This document shows positions 10,462-21,181 of a DNA stretch of 64,000 nt, in pieces. Origin of the DNA: Hetaerina americana (lineage: Eukaryota; Arthropoda; Insecta; Odonata; Calopterygidae). The notes beneath the pieces were generated by a model. That model was given only the letters and a program-made list of their open reading frames with translations. It searched no databases and was not told where the DNA came from. How positions within the stretch are numbered: position 1 is the first letter of the stretch; every line of letters begins with the position of its first letter. The DNA lies in contig JAKTNV010000067.1 in the NCBI GenBank assembly GCA_022747635.1, positions 1,842,501 to 1,906,500 of the forward strand, written 5' to 3'. The position numbers and the translations under genes are program-made.

Positions 10462-11587
10462 CTACCTTCATCAAAAAGTTCCCGGAATAACCACCGTGTG
10501 GCGCTCCCATCGTTCCGATTTGAGTTCTGTTTTTTTTTGTTAAATTGGTACATCTGTTGTTGATATTCCCTTTAAATCTTAGTGTCATAACTTGACATTT
10601 GCAAAAGTTACGGTCGGTTTTCGGTATGTCAATCAGTGCTTCCTGCGATTTTTCCATTACTTCCTCTCGGCTGCTAAAACGCGTTCCCCGTAATGGTTTT
10701 TTAACTCGATTGAACAGAAAGAAGTCACAGGGAGCCAAATCAGGTGAATTCGGTGGCTGTTGGATGGTATTTGTTGCATTTTTCGTCAAAAAATTACGAA
10801 TAATGATAGCACTGTGCGACGGTGCGTTATCATGGTGCAAAATCCACGAGTTTTCTGCCCACATTTCTGGTCTCTTTCGGCGAATTGCTTCACGCAAACG
10901 TCTCATAACGCCCAAATAATACTCTTTGTTTACTGTCTGGCCTTCTGGCAAAAATTCATGATGCACTACACCGTTGTAATCCATGAAAACCGTCAGCATT
11001 GCCTTCTTTTTTGACTGAAAACGACGTGGTTTTTTTGGTCTCGGCTCATTTGGTGAACGCCATTCACTTGCCTGATGTCTGGATTGCGTGTCGTACTCAT
11101 AAACCCACGTCTCGTCTCCAGTAATGATCCTTTTGATGAATGTGGGATCGGATTCAGCCTCGCAAATCATGTCTTTTGCGACGTCAACACGGTCTCTTTT
11201 TTGCATGAAATTGAGGTCTTTTGGCACCAACTTTGCTGCTACACGACGGAAACCCAAATCATTAACCACAATGTCTTGGGCGGATCCATAGGCAATGTTC
11301 AAGTCCTCCGCTATTTCTCTGATGGTTAATTTGCGGTTATTGACCAACATTTCTTTTACTTTATCAATTTTTTCACCGACTTTCGATGTCGATGGTCTGC
11401 CACTGCGTTCATCATCTTCGATTGACTCACGACCACTTCTGAACCGCTCGTGCCACTGGTAAACGACCGTTTTTTTTAGAGAATCGTTGCCGAAACACTT
11501 TTCCAACATTTCCAACGTCCGTGCGCCACTAAATCCGTTTTTTACGCAAAATTTAATACAAGTTCGTTGTTGCAAATTTAAATCCAT
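10445..11587 (-). CDS. mariner transposase, open frame
   Basis: Encodes about 380 residues from the ATG at 11585-11587 (MDLNLQQRTCIKFCVKNGFS), a start that fits the family better than the upstream non-ATG extension. The N-terminal half has two helix-turn-helix regions (for example KLTIREIAEDLNIAYGSAQD) that bind the terminal repeats. The catalytic triad is in ITGDETWVYEYD, WILHHDNAPSHSA and NSPDLAPCDFFLF with 34 residues between the last two Asp, the DD34D mariner signature. The enzyme cuts and pastes its own element in the nucleus. There is no internal stop or frameshift. Oddly, the frame runs through the left inverted repeat without a stop and ends at 10445-10447 in flanking DNA, so the C-terminus depends on the insertion site. 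Confidence 0.9.
   Translation of the reverse strand: MDLNLQQRTCIKFCVKNGFSGARTLEMLEKCFGNDSLKKTVVYQWHERFRSGRESIEDDERSGRPSTSKVGEKIDKVKEMLVNNRKLTIREIAEDLNIAYGSAQDIVVNDLGFRRVAAKLVPKDLNFMQKRDRVDVAKDMICEAESDPTFIKRIITGDETWVYEYDTQSRHQASEWRSPNEPRPKKPRRFQSKKKAMLTVFMDYNGVVHHEFLPEGQTVNKEYYLGVMRRLREAIRRKRPEMWAENSWILHHDNAPSHSAIIIRNFLTKNATNTIQQPPNSPDLAPCDFFLFNRVKKPLRGTRFSSREEVMEKSQEALIDIPKTDRNFCKCQVMTLRFKGNINNRCTNLTKKNRTQIGTMGAPHGGYSGNFLMKVVCIIR
10462..10612. repeat. left long terminal inverted repeat of mariner
   Basis: Pairs with 11643-11792 with very few mismatches. It also contains the 3' end of the transposase reading frame. Confidence 0.9.
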
Positions 11588-11642
11588 TTCTGAAATTGTA
11601 AAAAATCGCCAACACACACAGAGATAGATGTACTCTTGGCTA

Positions 11643-11792
11643 CGTAACTTTTGCAAATGTCAAGTTATGACACTAAGATTTAAAGGGAATATCAACAACA
11701 GATGTACCAATTTAACAAAAAAAACAGAACTCAAATCGGAACGATGGGAGCGCCACACGGTGGTTATTCCGGGAACTTTTTGATCAAGGTAG
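11643..11792. repeat. right long terminal inverted repeat of mariner
   Basis: Reverse complement of the left repeat. It lies just upstream of the transposase start, so it presumably holds promoter sequence. Confidence 0.9.
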
Positions 11793-11794
11793 TA

Positions 11795-13964
11795 TGCAAT
11801 CTATAGGCATCATTGACATATCTCGTGTTCACACGTTTATTATTCTCATTTTTTTTATTATTATAATAAAAAAATTGTGTTTTTGTTTGCATGTAGTATA
11901 TAAAACTTGGGACTGTGGGATAGATTGTAACTTGAACCTTCACTTCCGATCGTATAAATATTTTTGGAGAGAATAAATAGGTTAATTAACAGCGATTCCA
12001 TCTTGCAATGGATGGTGCCTGACAGACGAGAATATATTTCATAAAATACTTTAATAAAACATTATTCTCTTTTTTAACACGCATAATAACGAATTCAACT
12101 AAGGTCTAGCTTATAATTGAGGAAACAAGGTATTATCAATAATAATGTTTTGCAGGGAACATTATCTAGCGGATACTTTGGAAAACTAGGTACTGGCTTC
12201 ATAGCAAAGAGTAGTTCAATCGAGACTCAAAATAAATTACATTTTCAGTTTATTAAACGCGCGTTGAAAGTGACAATAACTCTCAATGAACGATACTCAC
12301 GCCCTTGATGTTAAGCAAGGGAATATGACTTTTTGTAAACGTGACAAATACGTTAGAATAAAAAAAACGTTTAGAAAGGATGGAGGTAGGTGCTTGAGAA
12401 TCAACTTGAATAAGACCCAAATAGTCAAAGGATGGAAGAGGCGGGCGTATGCTAGCCTCAGCTCACATCTTGATGGATAGTCCCAAGACCGTTGGTTCGA
12501 GTCCTGCCCAGGGAATATATCTCTCGCCTCACTGAATGAGTCATTTAGCATTTGAGCTTCACTTATCAGAACACCTTCAGTCGCCGTCGAGGCGGACAAA
12601 ATGTGATTTAGATCAACATCCAACATGTTCCGGCAGCTTTGAATCATTGGTAACCTGGGAAAGGTGTCCCGGGACGAGTCGAACAGTACAGAGTTCCTCC
12701 AATGCTCTTGTAATACGACTTGTGCTCCTTGTGTTCACTTTCCGGACAACTTGGCAGTTTACACGTGGCTCTAGTGCACTCCGTCGCTGCCGTCACTCAC
12801 AGAATAATGGGAGTTCGAAGGAACGATGCGCTTAAACGACAAGAGTAAGCAGTCCTCTGGTATTCTGCTAATTTAATTTGCCAAATAAAGAGGTTACTCA
12901 ACGTTAAGGTGCTCCAACAGATGAGACTATTAAAAGAAATTTTATGGTGGAGAAATGATTTCTCCACCGACAGTCTTCATCATTGGTCCGACAAAACTTT
13001 TCCTATAATTCAAGTATCGGGCCCCGCTGTGTAAATGGTACTTTAAAAAATAACCAATGTTTCACTTGGACGGGACCGCAGCGTGTGGCCAAAGGGAGAT
13101 GTGATTAAATGGAGGTGTTTTCAGTGGTCATCATTGGTGAAGTAGGGAGAGAAGTTCACTCGGTCCCTCAATCCCTCTGTCTGCTCCACAATGATGATCG
13201 TTGACATCGCCCCGATTTCACCTCAATGTTTTTATCGCACGACAAAAGACAGAGGTCCACACGGAACTTTGTGCCCACAATCATCCCTTTTCCCTTGGTC
13301 TTGAATGCTACCCGTCCTAGTTGTTCACGCCGGAGCATCAAAACCAAATTTCCTTCGGCCTGGAACGCGAGACGATGGGGCTCAAGGAACGATGGTGGGG
13401 TTTCGTAGGGGCTGATAAGTAGCTGTTTTCGTACAAGCGGCTTTTTCCTTTTGTCCACGAGGAAAAACACTCAGAATTGTGTTTGCCACTGGCGGCATCA
13501 AATCATGTAATTCATAATGTCGAGTGACGCATCTCTGCGAGTCTTTTTTCTCTCAATCTTAAGCGGAGGGAACGGGACCGAGGTGCTATGAAGAGAATAT
13601 AATGGCCAGAGGAAAATTTCCCGTGGTGAGAGGGAAAGAGGAATGGAGGGGAAGGATTTAGCATGCTAATACTATTAACACCTGGGACCAATTTTTTTCT
13701 GCCGTCCCAAAAAAAATGAACGTCATCGCCCGAGGCTGGTGTGACGTTCCTGCTTCCCTTGAGATGCGTCATTAATCAGATAACATGACTCCTCCTTCAC
13801 TCCTGAACAGTTCTTGCGTAGCGTAATATAATCCAATAAGATACCTGAACGAAATTATAGCAGGAGTGAATTACTTTTCGGAATAGCGATAAACGAATTA
13901 TATGTGTGTGTGTGTAAATATATACATATAACACTTTTTGAAAGACTCACGGACGTGAATAATA
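11795..13964. other. no gene recognised
   Basis: Mostly unique AT-rich intron. 12,430-12,520 has a string 'gttggttcgagtcc' resembling a tRNA B box, possibly an old SINE head, but the rest does not match the two SINE families described here. The open frames around 12,300-12,835 and 13,170-13,770 show no recognisable domain. Confidence 0.45.
12946..12968. repeat. 23-base perfect palindrome
   Basis: The arms GGTGGAGAAAT and ATTTCTCCACC flank one central base. Function unknown. Confidence 0.9.
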
Positions 13965-14167
13965 ATGTATAACACTTAGCACTAGTGGACGCAGACAAAA
14001 ACATAGAAACACACAAAAAAGAGACTCACTATTTTCCGCATTTTCGGTGGTCGTAGCCGCTTTTATCAAGGAATAGGGGGACAGAACTGGTGTTTCAGTT
14101 CTGTCCCTCTCTTCCTTGATTAAGGTGGCAACGACCACCGAAAATTCGAAAAATAGTGACTCTCTTT

Positions 14168-14172
<5 letters not shown>
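13965..14172. repeat. foldback element (type 2, same family as the PLE 3' end)
   Basis: Inverted arms meet near 14,090 ('gacagaactg' facing 'cagttctgtc'). The right arm reads ccttgattaa, then GGTGG-loop-CCACC, then GAAAATTC, then 'aaaaatagtgactctctttt'. The same sequence occurs once at 20,906-21,040, attached to a Penelope-like coding region, so this palindrome consists of two copies of that element's 3' terminus pointing outward. A TA array follows directly. Confidence 0.85.

Positions 14173-14241
<69 letters not shown>
14173..14241. repeat. (TA)n microsatellite
   Basis: Near-pure TA run between the foldback and the 5' end of the RTE element. Confidence 0.95.
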
Positions 14242-14246
<5 letters not shown>

Positions 14247-14260
14247 TTATTTATATATAT

Positions 14261-17050
14261 CCATCCCCGGACTACACCCTAGACGTGGTGGAAGGGCGTG
14301 TACGTTCCGATGACCCCTAGAGCTGTGCTGGCGGGAGAAATAATAATTGCTCCTTGTAGGGTCACCATGCGGATAGGTTGACGGTTGGGAGCCAGACGAA
14401 AGGTATCCATGCAGCGTCTGTTCCTCAATGAGGCGGCTGCAATGGCGTCTGACTCCAGTGGGGCGACCAGTAAGTGATGGTGTCACGTTAAAAACACTAT
14501 TGAGGAAGGCAACGGGAAACCACCTCAATTATCATTCCCAAGATTTAAATAATGGAAAATACAGAGATTTTGAATCCTGGACCTACGGGGCTCGACCCAA
14601 TCGGACGCAAGTCGTGCCCGACAGCGGGGAAAGAAAAGCTTCCGCGGTCGTCATCACACGAAACCCTTGCAAGGGAAAACCGGCAGCAGCAGGACAGAAG
14701 ACGCAGGAGAAGATCAAATTAGTTAGAATAGAAACGTGGAATGTTAGGACAATGATGAGGAAAGGGAATTTGGAGAATGTAAAGCGAGAGATAGAAAGGG
14801 GAAAATAGATATTTTAGGTTTATGCAAGGTGAGCTGGAAGGATAGCGGGGATTACTGGAGTGATAAGTATAGAATAATATACAGTGGCGGGGACGAGAGC
14901 CAACAAGGGGTGGAATAGCATTAAATAAAAAGGTGGGAAGAAGCGTAGTCAACATAGAGCAGGTAACGGATAGATTATTACTATTAGAGATAAGATTAGA
15001 ACCGACGAACTTGAATATTATTCAGGCATACATGCCATCGAGCAACCATAAGGAAGAAGAGGTCGATAGGATATACTATCAGTTAGAGGACATAATCGCG
15101 TGTGTCCCCGCAGGGCAACATTTGATAGTGATGGGGGATTGGAATGCGACGGTAGGCGAAGGCAGAGATGGTGATAAGGCGGGGGACCACGATTTAGGCA
15201 CGAGAAATGACCGCGGGGAGAAAGCAGTTGATTTCTGCAGGAGACGGCTTAGTCATCACCAACACTGGGTTAGAAACAAAAAATGATGCATGCACACATA
15301 GAAAATGCTAGGTGACTCAGAAAGTTATCAGCTAGATTATAATCTGGTTAGACACAGGTTTAGAAACAGTGTGATAAATTCGTATAGCTTCCCGGGAGCG
15401 AATGCGGACTCTGACCGCAAATTAGTTGTTATGAAATTTAGCGTACGTTTCAAAAAGATAAGGCAGGGGCGGCTAGTTAGAAAATGGAATGTTAAAGCAT
15501 CAAATGGTTTGAAAAGGAAGGAATACCCACAGGCGGTAGAGGAAATCATGGAGGATGGCAAAAAGCTGACTAATATCGAAGAAAAATGGGAAAGAATCAA
15601 AGAAGGGTTGTCTAAAGCCGCATAAGACACTATTGTAACCGTTAACGCTAAAAGGACGAGGAAATAAAGCAAAAGAAGCATGGTGGAAGACGCAGTGCAA
15701 GGATATGGAAAGTCTGCAGAGGAAGGGTGAAATCGGCGCGTTGTACAGCAAAGTTAAATCTTTATCGGGAAGAAAGAAAGGGATATCTATGCTAACAGCT
15801 AGAGATAAGGAGGGTAAAATAATAGTTGACACAGGAAATATCCAAGAGAGATGGAGGGAATACGCAGAAGAACTGCATAGAGAAGAACTTAGACCAAAAA
15901 AGTTAGACATAGAAACGTAACATGACGCAGAGGAAGATAGCTTAGGTCCAGGAATACTAGACAATGAAATAGATAGGGCATTAAGGGAGATGAAACTAAA
16001 TAAGGCCGTGGGGGTGGATAACATTCCCGCGGAACTATTGAAATGTTTAGGAAAATGTGGGAGGAAGAGGCTATATGGGCTGATCCGTAGTATTTATGAG
16101 GAAGGAATGTGGTCGAAAGCCTTTGTGAGATCAGTTTTAGTTCCTATCCCGGAAAGGGTAACGGCTACATCATGTGAGGACTACAGGACGATAAGTTTCA
16201 TATCCCACGCAGCTAAAGTTGTTCTCAGGATCATAAACAAAAGGATTGAGAGTAGGGCAAATGATTATTTCGGGGATGATCAGTTTGGGAATAGGAAGGG
16301 GAAAGGTACGGGTGTAGCCATTGCTGTAATGAGATTATTAATCGAGACGAATATAGAACACAACCAGGAAGTATTTGCCTGTTTCGTAGGTTTCGAAAAA
16401 GCGTTTGATAGAGTGAATTGGGAAAAACTAATGAATATATTGCAGGAAATAGAAATATATATGAGGGACAGGAAGCTAATACTCAACCTGTACATGTCTC
16501 CGACTTCCTAGGTGCGAGTGGGGAACGGGCAGTCCGGATGGGCAGTGTTAGGAAGAGGTGTAAGGCAGGCTTGCCCATTATCACTGTTGGTGTTCAACCT
16601 GTATGCACAGGAAATGATTGAAGAGGCATGGGAAGAATTGGAGGTAGGAATGAAAGTGGGCGGGGAATTCGTAAAATCAGTTAGGTTTGCTGATGATCAA
16701 GCTTTAGTTTGTCAGTCAGCCAAGGGGTTGTAAGCATTGCTTAGTGAATTGGAAATTCAGTGCGACAGGTATGGGATCAGAATCAGTATTAATAAAACAA
16801 AGGTTATGCGATTTTCTAGAAAGAAAGAGGCTAAGCTAAACATTAACATAGGAGGGCAAAAACTAGAGCAGGTAGAACAGTTTACGTATCCCGGAGGGTT
16901 TTTCGGACCAACACGGTCAAATTAGTAGGGACGTAAGGAGAATAATTGCTCTAGGCAAAGAGGCTTTCACAAGGAGAAGGGAGTTGATGACAGGGGCGTT
17001 GAGTAAGGATGTTAAAAAAAGACTCATAAAAACTTGGATATGGAGCGTAG
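14261..17050 (+). mobile_element. RTE-type LINE with 5' end, 3' replaced (copy C)
   Basis: Plus-strand RTE starting with the same 5' UTR as copy D (shared strings 'gacgtggtgga', 'agctgtgctggcgggag'). It encodes an APE-type endonuclease (ETWNVRTMMRKGNLENVKRE; MGDWNATVGEGRDGDKAGD; ESYQLDYNLVRHRF) and then RT. Damage includes a stop at about 14,806, frame breaks near 15,250-15,300, a deletion of roughly 120 bases near 15,666 relative to copy D, a stop at 15,918-15,920, CFVGFEKAFDRV in place of the catalytic FVDFEKAF, and stops at 16,509-16,511 and 16,731-16,736. These last three defects are identical to copy A. It ends abruptly at about 17,050 inside the C-terminal domain (after KTWIWSV), where another LINE begins. 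Confidence 0.9.
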
Positions 17051-18084
17051 ACACGGTGGTTTACAGGAAAATAAGGAGCCAACTAGATCGCGAGCTACTC
17101 TCTAGAGTCTTAGAGAATATCTCGGAATGTTGCAATGAATGGGGATTAACACTTAACATAGATACATGCGCAGTTTTCAAATTTTGGAACAAAGGAAGCG
17201 AGGAACAGGATATAAGTACAAAATAGAGGGTTCAGTATTGACTAGGGCAAATCAAGTTAAATATTTGGGGGTTGTTCTAACACCACGCCTTTCATGGGGA
17301 GCAGTTATCAGGACAATATGCGGATCAGCTTTAAAGAAACTTGGCTTCATAAAACGGGTGGTGGGGAAATGTAATGAAAAAGTTAAAGAGAGGTGTTATT
17401 TTGCTCTAGTTAGACCTCATTTGGAAAATGCCGCAAGTATTTGGGATCCGTTGGAGAAAATTTGACAAAAAGAATTAGATATAGTCCAGAGAAAATCCGC
17501 TAGATTCGTTAAAAATTGTTATGATAAGAACACAAGTGTGACAGATCTCTTAGGGGATTTAGGCTGGGAACCACTTGAAGTGCGGAGAGAACAAGCGAGG
17601 CTTAGTCTTTTAGAAAGGTTCAGAACAAACGAGTTTAACGATGACACTGAAGGAATTATAATGGCCCCACACTACTTAGGTAGATCAGACCACAAAGATA
17701 AACTAAGGGAGATAGATTCCAGGACAGATAGGTACAAATACTCATTCTTTCCCCGAACAATTAGAAACCATAATAGTAAGAAACCGAAGTCACTTTAGAA
17801 ATATTGAAAACATTGAATTTACCAGTCGGAGCAAAGTTAAACCCTGCAAAGCTGTTAGGTATACCTGTACTTACAAGTGTATGTAAGATGTAGATTGAGT
17901 GTTTGCATGTGTGTGGGGTTTAAGTGTTCATGCATGAATGTATGCCATGTTTTTTTGTGGATGTATGATTTTGTGGTTATTGCATGCGGTTTTTTTTCTT
18001 TTCTAAATTACGGGTGGTGTCCTAACACCCCTCGCCACACGCCCTTGCGGCGGCTTGCGGGATATTAAGTAGATGTAGATGTAG
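17051..18084 (+). mobile_element. CR1/L2-like LINE, 3' part only, fused to RTE copy C
   Basis: Starts in the RT catalytic box (DTVVYRKIRSQLDRELL) and continues with VKYLGVVLTPRLSWGAVI, KLGFIKRVVGKC, LVRPHLENAASIWDPLEKI, a TGA stop at 17,463-17,465, VQRKSARFVKNCYDKNTSVT and SFFPRTIRNHN, a C-terminal pattern typical of CR1/L2-type elements. Frames shift at about 17,170-17,225. The 3' UTR ends with 'gccacacgcccttgcggcgg' and a short tail of 'gatgtagatgtag'. The clade call is tentative; membership of the non-LTR retrotransposons is secure. Confidence 0.82.
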
Positions 18085-19462
18085 AAATGTGTATGTATGA
18101 TTCACATGCATATGGCGAAAGCTGACGTTTAATAAAAGTTTCAATATTTCTGTTATATTGTACATAGGTACGTACTGATTATTCCAGTGTTGGAAGAATT
18201 ATGTATTGGATGTTCCCTCAAATTACAATGTCCCAAAAAAATAGGAAGGGAGAGTTAGGAAACAAACTGATGGACGTACTCACTTGCACTTATCATTTGT
18301 CCACGAGCGTGGTGGCTACTCGAAAGTACTTACAGAATGGAAAACGAATATTGTTTCTTGCGTCAGGGACCCCTGCTTGCGCTTGCAGGCGTAGTTTTTG
18401 CGAAGTCTCAAGGAATAAAGGGCAATATTTTTCAAAAGTAATATTAAGGAAATGAAAGGTATCTAGTTGGTTATATTTTAGACTAAAATGATTTTTAGTT
18501 ATCCTTTGTGTCCCAAGTTTCACGGATTTCATAATACCCCTTATTGCGTTACAGCTGTTGTTAGGGTAAGTGGCAGGGAGGCTATTCAATTTCTTTTAAA
18601 TTAAGTTTTTCCGATATTTAACTTAATTTTTCAATGATAAACAGTTGATTTTTATGATGCTCGTAAAATATATTCCCTGAATTATTCATAATAATTAATT
18701 TTATTATTGGCCAATTCAATGACACCATACGTATAAGAATAATGATTTGATGTTTTTATCTCCTCTACTCTGAGAGATATCCCCAGCAAACTTTGAGGTG
18801 CACATGTGAATCGCATTTTAATGGATGAGAGATGGGAGGAGCGGGCGGGGAAACATCCGTTGGGAGTCCATACGAGTCTAATGCGACGTAGCTTATCAGT
18901 CCCGGAAGTTCAGCGATTGCGTGCCCACCAATCCAAAGGAGCAAACGCAGGCCTATTTTAGCGAAGGGCCCCATCTTTCGCGGAATCGGTGGGTGGGGTC
19001 GTGACCCCGACCGCGAAGGTTCCCATGGCGGTGCTCTATCGGATAAAAATCGGCGGTCACGAGGCGTAGATTAGGTGTATTTTTTAGCATTCCTCGAAAG
19101 TGGAATGTTTTTCGGCAGAATACATTTAGACTCCACAACCGAGGGGTTTGTGGAGAGAGAAGGGGTTGCGGGGAGGGGGCGGGGGCACTTGTGAGGAAGA
19201 GACGAAGAGTGTCTTGTAAGCAGGAAAACGTGACCGCAGGGCCTCGTTTCGCTGGGTCATTCAATGAGCGAACGGCTCCAATGCTTCGATTTTCGCTGCG
19301 CTCGATTAATTTGTTTCCTTTTCATTTTTGAGGGAGCCAAAGTGATTACTCGTAGCTGACCTCACCCTCTCATCGATCTCATCACGGATTAGCTGTGCTA
19401 TTAATTGGCGTCGCCCGTTTCATTAAATGAATTTGGTCACTTGAGTCTAAAATGGTGGAAAT
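18085..19462. other. no gene recognised
   Basis: AT-rich intron with a GC-richer segment at 18,780-19,260. No coding pattern or repeat is recognised. Confidence 0.5.
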
Positions 19463-19744
19463 AAAAAAATGACGTTTCACTTGCGTACGAACGTCACTAA
19501 TGTTAGCGATAAAATCACCAACAAAATAATAATCAGAAGAATGCCGAAAAACGAAAGTAGCATGCGTGGCGGCATAACTTAGGCGTGTATATATAAATAT
19601 ATACACGCCTAAGTTATAAATATATCGAATATACTATGGCAGGCATGCTACTTTCGTTTTTCGGCATTCTTCTGATTATTATTTTGTTAGTGATTTTATC
19701 GCTAAAATTAGTGACGTTCTTACGCAAGTGAAACGTCATTTTTT
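19463..19744. repeat. foldback element with 100-base arms (type 3) and inner palindrome
   Basis: The arms 19463-19563 and 19643-19744 are inverted and about 97% identical ('tgacgtttcacttgcg' faces 'cgcaagtgaaacgtca'). Between them is a second palindrome at 19574-19617 with arms of about 20 bases (ataacttaggcgtg / cacgcctaagttat). Nothing coding. A TA array follows at 19,794. Confidence 0.9.
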
Positions 19745-19792
19745 ATGTATATCGTGTGTATATATAAACATGTACACACACACATGTATAAG

Positions 19793-19793
<1 letters not shown>

Positions 19794-19864
<71 letters not shown>
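19794..19864. repeat. (TA)n microsatellite
   Basis: Pure TA run of about 70 bases. Confidence 0.95.
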
Positions 19865-19867
<3 letters not shown>

Positions 19868-19869
<2 letters not shown>

Positions 19870-20030
19870 CATTACTTCTATATCTTCCGGTGAAGTCGGA
19901 GCAGAATTCCGTCGAAATGAACAAGAAATAACGTGTGAGAGATCTTTTTATGTGTTTCTTTATTGTTTGTTGCTGTTCAATTTATTATTCAACACTTCCG
20001 TGTTACGTCGACGAAATCATAAATAAATAA
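19868..20030 (+). repeat. single arm of the type 1 foldback
   Basis: Matches the right arm of the element at 4009-4287: 'acttctatatcttccg' followed by GTGAAG and the 'attccgtcgaaatga' hairpin end, then 'gtgtgagagatcttttta' and the 'acttccgtgttacgtcgacg' tail. The opposite arm is absent. It sits between two TA arrays. Confidence 0.8.
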
Positions 20031-20890
<860 letters not shown>

Positions 20891-21181
20891 TGTGTGTATA
20901 TATATATATAATGTATAACACTTAGCACTAGTGGACACCGACAAAAATACACAAAAAAGAGATTCACTATTTTTCAAATTTTCGGTGGTTGTGACCACCT
21001 TTATCAAGGAAGAGAGGGACAGAACTGAAGGGAATACGAGGGCTGGAGCGATGGATGGAAGGGGAAGGTGGGGAGAGAATTCCGAAGGGACGCGTTTGGA
21101 GGGGCAGCGTTAGAAGGGTGGGGAAAATGTAGAAGGTGATGGGGGTGGAAGGGGAATGAAAATATATTCGGAGCAGGGTAA

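Larger units (their letters stand above)
10462..11792 (-). mobile_element. mariner transposon with 150-bp terminal inverted repeats
   Basis: A 1,331-bp DNA transposon flanked by TA on both sides (10460-10461 and 11793-11794), the mariner target duplication. The ends read inward as 'ctacctt(c/g)atcaaaaag'. The inverted repeats are nearly identical over about 150 bases, far longer than the roughly 30 bases usual for mariner. The transposase is on the minus strand and its frame is open, so the copy may be young. Confidence 0.92.
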
